DNA of 64,000 nt from Nocardioides agariphilus (GTDB taxonomy: Bacteria > Actinomycetota > Actinomycetes > Propionibacteriales > Nocardioidaceae): NCBI RefSeq assembly GCF_015352445.1, contig NZ_JADKPO010000018.1, positions 1-64,000 on the forward strand, read 5' to 3'. The number at the start of each line of letters is the position of its first letter. The first letter of the stretch is position 1. The translations under genes and the position numbers were made by a program. Positions 49,957-58,467 of this stretch are shown here, in pieces. The notes beneath the pieces were generated by a model. It had not been told where the DNA came from. It searched no databases and saw nothing but the letters and a program-made list of their open reading frames with translations.

Positions 49957-51705
49957 GTGCGCTTGAAGAGAGCCGCAGTGGTGATAGGCACTGCCTCACT
50001 GCTTGCCCTGGCCGCCTGTGGCGGCAGCGGGAGCGACAATCCGAACGACCCCATCGAGACCCTCGGTGAGGGCGGCAACGCGGGCGCGGGCAAGAACCCC
50101 GACCTGCAGGGGCCCCTCGCGGTTCCGGACGACGCCGCCGCCGGTGGCACGGCCACGGTGCTCACGCTGCAGGTGCCGGCGACCTTCGACCCGACCCGGG
50201 CCTACTACACCGACTCCACCGAGATCCTGAACCTCGTCACGCGGGCGCTGACGCAGTACGCGTACAACCCCGAGAACGGCGAGATGGAGCTGGTGCCCGA
50301 CATGGCCACCGACCTCGGCCAGCCCAACAAGGACAACACCGAGTGGACCTTCACCTTGAAGGACGGCCTCAAGTACGAGGACGGCACCGACGTGAAGGCC
50401 GAAGACGTCGCCTACGCCGTCTCGCGGTCCTTCGCGATCGAGGAGCTGCCGGACGGTCCGACCTACCAGCTGCAGTTCTTCCTCGACGGCGATACCTACA
50501 AGGGCCCCTACAAGGACAAGTCCCCCTACAAGGGCGTCGTGGTCGACGGCAACAAGATCACGATCAAGATGTCGCGCCCGTTCCCCGAGATGGACTACTA
50601 CGCGTCGTTCCCCGTGTTCACCGGGATCCCGAAGGCCAAGGACACCGGACCCGAGTACGGCAACCACCCGCTGGCGACCGGCCCCTACATGTTCGAGGAC
50701 TACAAGCCGGGCACCTCGTTGACGCTGGTCAAGAACCCCAACTGGGACCCGGCGACCGACCCCGGCCGCATCCAGTCGGTCGACAAGTGGGAGTTCCAGT
50801 TCAACCAGGACACCGCGAAGCTCGAGAACACCATCCTCAGCGACACGGGCAACGGGCAGACGACGCTGAGCTACGACAACATCACGCCGCCGACGTACAA
50901 GAAGATCACCCAGCAGGCACCTGACCGCTTGGTGACGGGCACGTCGCCGTGCACGTACATGTGGTACCTCGACATGACCAAGATCACCGACCTCAAGGTG
51001 CGCCAGGCGATCGGCTATGCCTACCCCTACGTGGACGTGTGGAAGGCGCAGGGCGAGATCGTGGGCCTGACCCGCGTGGCCGGCACCAACATCCTGCCGC
51101 CGGGCACTGCCGGGCGCGAGGAGTACGACGTGCTGGGCATCAAGGGCGAGAACACCGACCCCGACAAGGCACGCCAGCTGCTCGAGGAGGCCAACGCGGT
51201 CGGCTACGAGGTCAAGTTCTTCTACCAGACCGACGACCCGCTGTCGGTCGCCGCGAAGGACCAGCTGGTCAAGGGCCTTGAGGCCGGTGGCTTCACCGCG
51301 ACCCCGATCGCCTCGACCACGGACAAGATCCGCGAGGCACGCACCGACTACAACGCGCCGGTCAACGTCCGCTCCAGTGGTTGGTGCTCGGACTGGCCGA
51401 CGGGCGGCTCGTGGTTCCCGGCCCAGTGGGACGGCTCGCTGGTCGGCCTGGAGGGCATGCCCAACCTGGCCAACTTCGACGAGCAGGAAGCCGACGACAT
51501 GCAGAAGTCGATCCTCGACGGGTCGGCGGATGAGGCCGCGGCCGGCTGGAACGACCTCGACAAGCTGATCGAGGAGAAGTACTACCCGGCCGTCAACACC
51601 GGCTACGCCGGCACGGCGATCATCCGGGGCTCCAAGATCGGCGGCATGTACAACGACAACGTCCGCGGCATGCCGACGTTCCAGACGATGTACATCACCG
51701 AGTAG
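49957..51705 (+). CDS. Family 5 (peptide/nickel type) ABC solute-binding lipoprotein, copy 1
   Basis: 582 aa from GTG 49957 (GAAAGGA 7 nt upstream). The signal ends in lipobox LAAC. The SBP family 5 signature is ALTQYAYNPENGEMELVPDMATDL followed by WTFTLKDGLKYEDGTDVKAEDVAYAVSRSF. It captures oligopeptides or similar solutes. The adjacent downstream gene is a close paralogue with long identical blocks (RSFAIEELPDGPTYQLQFFL, GGSWFPAQWDGSLVGLEGMP). No permease or ATPase genes are next to either, so both must work with a transporter encoded elsewhere. Confidence 0.88.
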   Translation: MRLKRAAVVIGTASLLALAACGGSGSDNPNDPIETLGEGGNAGAGKNPDLQGPLAVPDDAAAGGTATVLTLQVPATFDPTRAYYTDSTEILNLVTRALTQYAYNPENGEMELVPDMATDLGQPNKDNTEWTFTLKDGLKYEDGTDVKAEDVAYAVSRSFAIEELPDGPTYQLQFFLDGDTYKGPYKDKSPYKGVVVDGNKITIKMSRPFPEMDYYASFPVFTGIPKAKDTGPEYGNHPLATGPYMFEDYKPGTSLTLVKNPNWDPATDPGRIQSVDKWEFQFNQDTAKLENTILSDTGNGQTTLSYDNITPPTYKKITQQAPDRLVTGTSPCTYMWYLDMTKITDLKVRQAIGYAYPYVDVWKAQGEIVGLTRVAGTNILPPGTAGREEYDVLGIKGENTDPDKARQLLEEANAVGYEVKFFYQTDDPLSVAAKDQLVKGLEAGGFTATPIASTTDKIREARTDYNAPVNVRSSGWCSDWPTGGSWFPAQWDGSLVGLEGMPNLANFDEQEADDMQKSILDGSADEAAAGWNDLDKLIEEKYYPAVNTGYAGTAIIRGSKIGGMYNDNVRGMPTFQTMYITE

Positions 51706-51710
51706 ATGGG

Positions 51711-51751
51711 GGTGCCGCCCGGGACGTCACCTTTCCGGCCCGGGCGGCACC
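51711..51751. terminator. Terminator of binding-protein copy 1
   Basis: Perfect 13-bp stem GGTGCCGCCCGGG/CCCGGGCGGCACC with a 15-nt loop, 5 nt after the stop. Confidence 0.85.
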
Positions 51752-51830
51752 GGACCCTCGCGGACGAGACTCTCGGGGTCGCCTCAGTCACGACTCGAGC
51801 TCCGCGGACGGGTCCCTGAGGCCCCATCTT

Positions 51831-51862
51831 GCACGGCCCTCGACGGCGGTCGAGGGCCGTGC
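51831..51862. terminator. Second hairpin after binding-protein copy 1
   Basis: Perfect 14-bp stem GCACGGCCCTCGAC/GTCGAGGGCCGTGC with a GGCG loop. Together with the first hairpin it isolates the two paralogues transcriptionally. Confidence 0.8.
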
Positions 51863-51983
51863 GGCATTTGCTCACCAGTTCGCGTCCGAGACGTGACTGC
51901 CCTGTGACCTGGCTGAGTTTCCTCAGCACCGGTTCAGAGCATTCTTCGCGCCTTTTTCGGTTGATCTCAGCAACCATCTCCGA

Positions 51984-52001
51984 AGGTCACGAAGTGGTTG
52001 C
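51984..52001 (+). promoter_or_regulatory. Conserved motif upstream of the second binding protein
   Basis: AGGTCACGAAGTGGTTGC differs by one base from the motif at 49828-49845 and is at nearly the same distance from the start codon (107 versus 112 nt). Confidence 0.55.
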
Positions 52002-52107
52002 AGAAGGGGCGAGGGAAGGTCACTTTTCCCTTGCAGGCATTGGGTTTCGGGCCCGATGGGCGAACCCTTCCGGAGGTTTCTGACACCGACCGGAAGGACA
52101 CCCCAAC

Positions 52108-53859
52108 GTGCTACTGAAGCGGTCCGCGATCGCCCTCGTGGCGGTCGCCTCACTCCTCGGGCTCGCTGCTTGCGGCGGCAGCAGCGGCAGCGACTCCAAC
52201 GCCGGAACCCCGACGCAGGGGGCGGGCGGAGGGGCCGGCGCCGGGAAGAACGCCGACGCCCAAGGCCCCCTGGCCCTCCCCGCCGACGCGAAGAGCGGCG
52301 GCAAGGTCACGGTCCTCACCTCGCAGGTGCCGGCGACCTTGGACCCGACCCGGGCCTACTACACCGACTCCACCGAGATCATGAACCTGGTCACCCGGGC
52401 CCTGACGCAGTACGCGTACAACCCCGACACCCAGGACATGGAGCTGGTCCCCGACATGGCCACCGACCTCGGCCGTCCCAACAAGGACAAGACCGAGTGG
52501 ACCTTCACCTTGAAGGACGGCCTGAAGTACGAGGACGGCTCCCCGGTCAAGGCCGAGGACATCGCCTACGCCATCGCCCGCTCGTTCGCGATCGAGGAGC
52601 TGCCGGACGGTCCGACCTACCAGCTGCAGTTCTTCCTCGACGGCGACACCTACAAGGGCCCCTACAAGGACAAGTCCCCCTACAAGGGCGTCACGGTCAA
52701 CGGCAACGACATCACCATCAAGATGTCGCGGCCGTTCCCCGACATGGACTACTACGCGTCCTTCCCTGTCTTCACCGCCATCCCGAAGGCCAAGGACACC
52801 AAGGAGGCCTACGGCAACCACCCGCTGGCGACCGGCCCCTACATGTTCAAGGACTACAAGCCCGGCTCCTCGCTGACGCTGGTCAAGAACCCCTACTGGG
52901 ACCCGGCGACCGACCCCGGTCGCATCCAGTCGGTCGACGAGTGGGACTTCGAGTTCAACCAGGACACCGCCAAGACCGAGAACACCATCCTCTCCGACAA
53001 CGGTGACGGCCAGACCACGGTCACCTACGACAACATCACGCCGGCGACGTACAAGAAGATCACCCAGGACTCGCCTGACCGTCTGGTCACGGGCACGTCG
53101 CCGTGCACGTACATGTGGTACCTCGACATGACCAAGATCACCGACCTCAAGGTGCGCCAGGCGATCGGCTACGCCTACCCCTACATCGACGCCTGGAAGG
53201 CCGGCGGCGAGATCGTCGGGCTGACCCGTGTGCCGGGCACCAGCATCCTGCCGCCGGGCACCGCTGGTCGCGTCGACTACGACGTGCTGGGCATCAAGGG
53301 CGAGAACACCGACCCCGACAAGGCCAAGGAGCTGTTGAAGGAAGCGAACGCCGAGGGGTACGAGATCAAGTTCCTCTACGCGACCGACGACCCGCTGTCG
53401 GTGGCTGCCAAGGACCAGATCGTCAAGGGCCTGGAGGCCGGTGGCTTCACCGCGACCCCGATCGCCTCGACCTCCGACAAGATCCGCGAGGCCCGGACCG
53501 ACCCGAAGAGCCCGATCAACGTCCGCTCCAGCGGTTGGTGCTCGGACTGGCCGTCGGGCGGCTCGTGGTTCCCGGCCCAGTGGGACGGCTCGCTGGTCGG
53601 CCTCGAGGGCATGCCCAACCCGTCCAACTTCAAGGAGGCGGACGCCGACCAGATGCAGAAGGACATCCTGGACGGCAAGAAGGGCGACACCTCCCAGGCC
53701 TGGGGTGAGTTCGACAAGTTCATCGAGGAGAAGTACTACCCGGCCGTCAACACCGGCTATGCCGGCACGGCGATCATCCGGGGCTCCAAGATCGGCGGCA
53801 TGTACAACGACAACGTCCGCGGCATGCCGACGTTCCAGACGATGTATGTGACCAACTAG
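52108..53859 (+). CDS. Family 5 (peptide/nickel type) ABC solute-binding lipoprotein, copy 2
   Basis: 583 aa from GTG 52108 (GGAAGGA upstream). Lipobox LAAC at about residues 20-23. It is a tandem duplicate of the upstream gene: most residues align without gaps, and differences cluster in the N-terminal linker and in scattered surface positions (for example GYEIKFLYATDDP versus GYEVKFFYQTDDP). Each copy has its own terminators and promoter motif, so they are separate transcription units and may bind related but distinct ligands. Confidence 0.88.
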   Translation: MLLKRSAIALVAVASLLGLAACGGSSGSDSNAGTPTQGAGGGAGAGKNADAQGPLALPADAKSGGKVTVLTSQVPATLDPTRAYYTDSTEIMNLVTRALTQYAYNPDTQDMELVPDMATDLGRPNKDKTEWTFTLKDGLKYEDGSPVKAEDIAYAIARSFAIEELPDGPTYQLQFFLDGDTYKGPYKDKSPYKGVTVNGNDITIKMSRPFPDMDYYASFPVFTAIPKAKDTKEAYGNHPLATGPYMFKDYKPGSSLTLVKNPYWDPATDPGRIQSVDEWDFEFNQDTAKTENTILSDNGDGQTTVTYDNITPATYKKITQDSPDRLVTGTSPCTYMWYLDMTKITDLKVRQAIGYAYPYIDAWKAGGEIVGLTRVPGTSILPPGTAGRVDYDVLGIKGENTDPDKAKELLKEANAEGYEIKFLYATDDPLSVAAKDQIVKGLEAGGFTATPIASTSDKIREARTDPKSPINVRSSGWCSDWPSGGSWFPAQWDGSLVGLEGMPNPSNFKEADADQMQKDILDGKKGDTSQAWGEFDKFIEEKYYPAVNTGYAGTAIIRGSKIGGMYNDNVRGMPTFQTMYVTN

Positions 53860-53871
53860 GCACCAGCTGAG

Positions 53872-53910
53872 TCGGAAGATCCCCAGCACCTGCTGCTGGG
53901 GATCTTCCGA
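53872..53910. terminator. Terminator of binding-protein copy 2
   Basis: Perfect 17-bp stem (TCGGAAGATCCCCAGCA and its complement) with a 5-nt loop, followed by TTTCC; 12 nt after the stop. Confidence 0.9.
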
Positions 53911-53936
53911 TTTCCGGCTCCTGCCAGGCTGTCCCC

Positions 53937-54203
53937 GTGCTCACGCTGACCATCGACGTCGCCGGCTGGATCGGCATGGCCCTGCTGATCGGCGCCTACG
54001 CCCTGGTGACCACCGGCCGCATCCTCGGACCGAGCCTGACTTTCCAGCTGATGAACCTGGTCGGTGGCGCGCTGCTGATGGTCAACTCCGGCTGGTACGG
54101 CGCGTGGCCGTCAGCCGCGCTCAACCTGGTGTGGGTGGTGATCGGCACCGTCGGGCTCGTGCGGGCGCGACTGCGCCGACAGCACGTCAGCGCCGCGGGA
54201 TGA
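53937..54203 (+). CDS. CBU_0592-like small membrane protein, 88 aa
   Basis: It starts at GTG 53937. Three hydrophobic segments are visible: DVAGWIGMALLIGAYALVTTG, LTFQLMNLVGGALLMVNSGWYGAWPSAALN and LVWVVIGTVGLVRARLRR. The GWYGAWPSAALNLVWVVIG part fits the short CBU_0592 family of membrane proteins of unknown role. No operon partner is close enough to suggest a function. Confidence 0.7.
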   Translation: MLTLTIDVAGWIGMALLIGAYALVTTGRILGPSLTFQLMNLVGGALLMVNSGWYGAWPSAALNLVWVVIGTVGLVRARLRRQHVSAAG

Positions 54204-54213
54204 CAATGGGCTC

Positions 54214-54651
54214 ATGCCTTCCACGACGTTCACCGTCCGCACGAGCCTGACACCGACCCAGACCATGGCGGTCCTGACCGACTTCGGGCCCGACCGCGCA
54301 AAGCTGTGGGCCAACATCGACGAGGCGCACTTCCGTGTCCATGAGCTCGGCCCGACGTGGGCCGAGGTCACCGAGGGCAACTCCATCGGCTGGGAGCGCG
54401 AGCGCTACGAGTGGGACGACCACGCCGGCACGCTGACCATCGAGACGCTGGACTCCAACATCTGGAGACCGGGCAGTGGCTGGCGCTACCAGCTCTCGCC
54501 CCGCGACGGCGGCACCGAGATCACCGTCACTCTCACCCGCGTCGCCAAGGCGTTCGTCGGCATCCTCCTCGGCGCCGCCATCCCGCTGGTCGGCGGCCGA
54601 ACCCTGAGCAAGCAGCTGCGATCGGTGCTGGCGAAGGCCGAGGCCCGCTAG
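54214..54651 (+). CDS. SRPBCC-fold hypothetical protein
   Basis: 145 aa. The N-terminal strand FTVRTSLTPTQTMAVLTDFGPDRAKLW, a mid-region DDHAGTLTIETLDSNIWRPGSGWRYQL and a final long helix (AIPLVGGRTLSKQLRSVLAKAEA) fit the START/SRPBCC lipid- or ligand-binding fold, often labelled polyketide cyclase-like. The ligand is unknown. Its stop shares CTAG with the stop of the convergent Rieske gene, a 4-nt overlap. Confidence 0.7.
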   Translation: MPSTTFTVRTSLTPTQTMAVLTDFGPDRAKLWANIDEAHFRVHELGPTWAEVTEGNSIGWERERYEWDDHAGTLTIETLDSNIWRPGSGWRYQLSPRDGGTEITVTLTRVAKAFVGILLGAAIPLVGGRTLSKQLRSVLAKAEAR

Positions 54652-55892
54652 ACGGTGGCCTCGTCCACGCTCGGCGCACCTTCAGCAGGCACGACGTCCT
54701 CGGCCTTCATCGACGGGCGGGCGTCGTCGGCGCGGCCGAGTCCGGCGTAGGCGCGGGCCACCCGGCTCACGAACTGGTAGACGCCGTCCTCCTCGGGCGC
54801 GAGCGGACCGGGGATCGCGTGCGGGCTGGTGAGGCCGCGCTGCACGGACTCGCAGGCCGCCCAGTCCTGGCGGTTGGTGAGGTCCCAGAAGTCGACGGCG
54901 TACGACGGGTCGAAACCGGGACGCTCGGCCACCTCGCGAGGGAAGGCCCACGAGCACTCGACGAACGTCCGGTCCGCCGAGATGGGCCGCAGCGTGTGGG
55001 TCATCACGTAGTCGGGGTGCAGGCTGATCAGCAGGTTGGGGAACGCCACGACGTACATCACCGTGCGCATCTCGACATCGGTCAGCCCTTCGATGGCCAC
55101 GCCGCCGCTGGTGCCGTCGAGAGACATCGTCGTCGCGTGAGCCTCCAGGTCCATCCAGCCGCCCATCCACTCGCCGTCGGGCTCGAGGTTCTCGCCGCTC
55201 TGCGGCGGGCTGACCCGGCACAGCTCGGGGTGGATCGAAGGGCAGTGGTAGCACTCCTGGTAGTTCTCGACGATGACCTTCCAATTGGTCTCGAGCGTGT
55301 AGGAGTGCGAGGCGACAGTGACGAGGTTCTCAGGCTTGTAGTTGGCCACGACCTGCTCGAGGCCAGCGGCGTGCTCCTCGAACGGACCGGACTGCCCGCT
55401 CGGGTCCACGAAGACCCAGCCGTGCCACTCCACGACGTTGAGCTCGGCGAGGCCGAACTGCGTCTTGTCGAAGTCCTCGACGTCGCGGAAGCCGCCCGGG
55501 GCGTTGCGCAATGAGCCGTCGAGCTTGTAGGTCCAGGCGTGGTAGGGGCAGACGATCGACTTGGTCTGCTTGGTGACGCCGCACGGCACCAGCTCGTGGC
55601 CGCGGTGGCGACACACGTTGGCGAACGCCCGCAGCTCCCCGTCGTCACCGCGCACCAGCAGCACGCCGCCGGCGCCGGTCTCGACGCTGGTCTGGGTGCC
55701 GGCCTCGGCGAACTTCTCGCCCCGCCCGAGACACATCCACCCCGAGAAGATGTTGGCCTGCTCCCAGTCGTAGACCGCGGGATCGACGTAGGCCAGACGC
55801 GGCAGCATGCGCGAGGTGCCGAAGGCCGCGTAGGACGCGGCCACGTCGTCAGCAGGCAGAGGGGCAACCGTGCCACGGGCTTGATTGAACAT
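54648..55892 (-). CDS. Rieske non-heme iron oxygenase, alpha subunit
   Basis: 414 aa. Rieske 2Fe-2S ligands are C94, H96, C115 and H118 (CRHRGH...CPYH). The mononuclear iron site has ENYQECYHCPSIHPEL with H216 and H221, and E213 where most ring-hydroxylating oxygenases have the bridging Asp. The Glu variant is known in the carnitine and glycine-betaine oxygenase group (CntA, GbcA), so a quaternary amine or related substrate is more likely than an aromatic ring. No reductase is adjacent. ATG 55892 lies inside a TetR-type operator, with a TAGGAT -10 7 nt upstream (leaderless). Confidence 0.85.
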   Translation of the reverse strand: MFNQARGTVAPLPADDVAASYAAFGTSRMLPRLAYVDPAVYDWEQANIFSGWMCLGRGEKFAEAGTQTSVETGAGGVLLVRGDDGELRAFANVCRHRGHELVPCGVTKQTKSIVCPYHAWTYKLDGSLRNAPGGFRDVEDFDKTQFGLAELNVVEWHGWVFVDPSGQSGPFEEHAAGLEQVVANYKPENLVTVASHSYTLETNWKVIVENYQECYHCPSIHPELCRVSPPQSGENLEPDGEWMGGWMDLEAHATTMSLDGTSGGVAIEGLTDVEMRTVMYVVAFPNLLISLHPDYVMTHTLRPISADRTFVECSWAFPREVAERPGFDPSYAVDFWDLTNRQDWAACESVQRGLTSPHAIPGPLAPEEDGVYQFVSRVARAYAGLGRADDARPSMKAEDVVPAEGAPSVDEATV

Positions 55893-55902
55893 GCAGTCAA
55901 TC
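55883..55902. promoter_or_regulatory. TetR-type operator A (Rieske gene)
   Basis: GATTGAACATGCAGTCAATC, one of four near-identical 20-bp sites. It overlaps the -10 (TAGGAT, 55900-55905 minus strand) and the start codon of the Rieske gene, so binding would block a leaderless transcript. Confidence 0.75.
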
Positions 55903-56040
55903 CTAGTCGTGCGGAGGGAACTTGGTCTAGTGCCACGGTCCCACAGGAGTGGCTACTGACTCCAGACTCAGTTCGTGGCCTGTCGCGCCCGGGCGCCGCT
56001 CGGCAGGCGTAGGTTCGGCGTCACCGCGAGAGGGGACCGA

Positions 56041-56622
56041 ATGAGACGACGTTGGCCCTACCTGATCGGCAAGCCGCTACTGATGCCTGCGCTCGCCGCC
56101 CGGCACGTCATGGGCACCGACGAACCGAGCCGCGCGGTCCTGACGGCCGACGCGCTGTCCTGGGTGGGCGACATCGCCCTGATGGGCTCCGGACGCCGGT
56201 GGTTCCTCACGGGAGTGGGCTCGTTCTTCGGCGCCCACCTCGCCTACATCGCTACCTACCGAGACCGTTCGTCGATGCCGCTGCTCGGCACCCGCGGCCG
56301 GCGCCGGTTCCTCGGCGGTGCCGCGGCGCTGGCTGGAGGAATGGCCCTCGCTGCCCGTCGCCAGGACCCGACTCTCGCCGCGCCCGTGGCGGCGTACGGT
56401 CTCACCCTCGCAGTGATGGTCGCCTCGGCGGCGGCGGTCGATGACGGCCGCGGTCGCGATCTCCTGCTGCCGGGGGCCGGGCTGTTCCTGGTCTCCGACG
56501 CCCTCATCGGGGTCCAGCAGTTCGTGGCGGGTGAGGACTCGCGCGCGCTCGAGGCAGCGGTGCTCGGCACGTATGCAGTCGCTCAGGCACTGATCACCGA
56601 GGGACTGACCCGGACACGCTGA
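56041..56622 (+). CDS. YhhN family (lysoplasmalogenase-like) membrane protein
   Basis: 193 aa from ATG 56041 (GAGAGGGG upstream). About seven or eight hydrophobic segments; YLIGKPLLMPALAARH and LTADALSWVGDIALM carry the K-P...D...D pattern of the YhhN/TMEM86 family, and LVSDALIGVQQFV a later Asp. Eukaryotic members cleave the vinyl-ether bond of lysoplasmalogens. The bacterial role is unproven. It lies between the Rieske and PotC genes but on the opposite strand, with no TetR-type site at its promoter. Confidence 0.8.
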   Translation: MRRRWPYLIGKPLLMPALAARHVMGTDEPSRAVLTADALSWVGDIALMGSGRRWFLTGVGSFFGAHLAYIATYRDRSSMPLLGTRGRRRFLGGAAALAGGMALAARRQDPTLAAPVAAYGLTLAVMVASAAAVDDGRGRDLLLPGAGLFLVSDALIGVQQFVAGEDSRALEAAVLGTYAVAQALITEGLTRTR

Positions 56623-56626
56623 CGAC

Positions 56627-57502
56627 CTACGTCTCGCCGGCGAACGAACCGATCGACTCGGCCTCACCCGTTCGCTTGCCGAGCCAGCGATAGAGCAGGA
56701 AGCCCAACGCCACCGCCAGCATCGCCGCGACCAGCATCAAGGTGGCCAGCGCGTTGAGCGCAGGCGTCGGCGCAGCTCGCGCAGTGTTGTAGATCTTCAC
56801 CGACGTCGGCTCGGTGGTGGAGTCGCCCGAGAGGTAGCGCACGATCACGAAGTCGTCGATGACATCGGCGAAGACGAGGACGGCGCTCGCGACGATGGCC
56901 GGCACCAGCATCGGCAGGATGACCCGGCGCTGGGCCGACAACGGTGAGGCGCCCAGGTCCTGGGCAGCCTCCTCGAGCTGGTGGCCGATGGTCGCCAGCC
57001 GGGCTCTGACCAGGATCGCCGGATAGGACAGCTGGAAGGTCACCAGGCCGATCACCTGGGCCGTGGTGCCAAGGGTGAACGGCAGGGCCACCTGGGTGAT
57101 GACCAGCAGCAGGGCCACGGCCAGCAGCGTCTCGGGCAGCACGAACGACAACAGGAGCATCGAGTTGGCCGAGCTCGGGATGCGGCCGCGCCAGCGGTGC
57201 AGGCCGATAGCCAGTGCGACGCCCAGGGGAATGCAGACCAAGGTGGTGAGCACACCCAGCCGCAAGGTCTGGAACAGCGCCGTCTGCAAGGTGTCGTCGT
57301 GCCAGACCGAGCGCTCGGGATCACCGTAGTACCAGCGCAGCGAGAAGCCCTGCCAGCTGGTGCGTGACCGTCCGGCGTTGAACGAGAACGCCGCGGCGAT
57401 CAGCACCGGCAACAGCGACCACATCAGGTAGACGATGGTCACCGCCGCCAGGAGCCTCGGCTTGCGCCAGGGGTCGTGCCACCAGGCGGTCAGGCTGCTC
57501 AT
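56627..57502 (-). CDS. Spermidine/putrescine-type ABC permease, PotC-like
   Basis: 291 aa with six hydrophobic segments. The EAA loop appears as EEAAQDLGASPLSAQRRVILPMLVPAIVAS, the cytoplasmic ATPase contact of binding-protein-dependent permeases. PotC-type features include SFNAGRSRTSWQGFSLRWYYGD near the first outer loop and DDFVIVRYLSGDSTTEP. It forms the channel with the PotB-like protein, whose gene precedes it with a 4-nt overlap. The ligand is probably a polyamine or similar amine. Confidence 0.87.
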   Translation of the reverse strand: MSSLTAWWHDPWRKPRLLAAVTIVYLMWSLLPVLIAAAFSFNAGRSRTSWQGFSLRWYYGDPERSVWHDDTLQTALFQTLRLGVLTTLVCIPLGVALAIGLHRWRGRIPSSANSMLLLSFVLPETLLAVALLLVITQVALPFTLGTTAQVIGLVTFQLSYPAILVRARLATIGHQLEEAAQDLGASPLSAQRRVILPMLVPAIVASAVLVFADVIDDFVIVRYLSGDSTTEPTSVKIYNTARAAPTPALNALATLMLVAAMLAVALGFLLYRWLGKRTGEAESIGSFAGET

Positions 57503-58467
57503 CCGATGGCTCCATCGCTACGGGAGACCGAGCGGACGTAGTAGACCATCGGCAGCAGCGACACGAGCAGCACCAGCAGCACGAACGCTCCCGCCTGTCC
57601 GGTCTGGCCCGGCGTCAGCACGGTGTTGTTGATCAGGTTGCCGACCATCGAGGTGCTGGGCGCACCCGAGAGCAGGTCACTGGTGAAGTAGTCGCCCAGC
57701 ATCGGCAGGCAGGTGAGCAGGATGCTGGCGATGACGACCGGGCGCGACATCGGCCAGGTCACCCGCCAGAACGCCGAGAACCGGTTGGCACCCAGGTCAC
57801 GAGCGCCCTCGATGAGGTTGGTCGGCAGCCGGTCGAGGCCGGCGAAGAGCGGGATGATCATGTAGGGCACGTAGCCGTAGACCAGGCCCAGGATCACCAC
57901 GATCGACTTCCCCGAGAGCCACTCGGTATCACCGGGGAAGATGCCCCCCAAGGAGATGACCTTGTTGACGATGCCGTCGTTGGCCAGCAGGTTGACCCAG
58001 GCCAGCATCCGCATCATGTAGCTGATCCAGAACGGCGCGATCAGCATCGTGAGCAAGAGGCCCTTCCACCGTCCCGACAGGCGCGCGACGTAGTAGGCGA
58101 TGGGAAAGGCGATCAACAGGCACAGGCAGCTCGCGGTGAACACGTAGACCGCCGTGCGCAGCAGGGCAGGTCCGAAGATCCCGTCGCTGCCCACGATGTG
58201 GGTGAGCACGTAGATCGGCTGGTCGGAGGACCACAGGACCGGGTTCCACACGGGGATGACCGTGCGGAAGACCGGGTCGACCCCGCCGAAGACCACCGCC
58301 AGCACGACGTAGAGGGGCGCGACGAAGAACAGCAGCAGCCAGGCCACGCCGGGCAGCGCGAGGAGGGGCCCGAGGACTCGACCGCCGCGGGGCTCGCGAG
58401 TGCGTCTGCTCGGCGCGGCTGGTGACTCGGGTGACTCCGGGGCGTCGGGCAGGAGCGCTGCCGTCAC
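57499..58467 (-). CDS. Spermidine/putrescine-type ABC permease, PotB-like
   Basis: 322 aa from GTG 58467, which overlaps the binding-protein stop. Six main hydrophobic segments, an N-terminal cytoplasmic extension, and the EAA loop EGARDLGANRFSAFWRVTWPMSRPVVIAS. The sequence VPYMIIPLFAGLDRLP is typical for PotB. It works with PotC, PotD and the ATPase encoded at 61328. Confidence 0.87.
   Translation of the reverse strand: MTAALLPDAPESPESPAAPSRRTREPRGGRVLGPLLALPGVAWLLLFFVAPLYVVLAVVFGGVDPVFRTVIPVWNPVLWSSDQPIYVLTHIVGSDGIFGPALLRTAVYVFTASCLCLLIAFPIAYYVARLSGRWKGLLLTMLIAPFWISYMMRMLAWVNLLANDGIVNKVISLGGIFPGDTEWLSGKSIVVILGLVYGYVPYMIIPLFAGLDRLPTNLIEGARDLGANRFSAFWRVTWPMSRPVVIASILLTCLPMLGDYFTSDLLSGAPSTSMVGNLINNTVLTPGQTGQAGAFVLLVLLVSLLPMVYYVRSVSRSDGAIG

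Larger units (their letters stand above)
51706..52107. other. Intergenic region between the tandem binding-protein genes
   Basis: The 402 bases hold no gene. The first 160 contain two strong terminators; the remainder is AT-richer, carries the shared AGGTCACGAAG motif (51984-52001) and a second AAGGTCAC at 52017, and ends with GGAAGGA, the ribosome binding site of the next gene. Confidence 0.7.
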
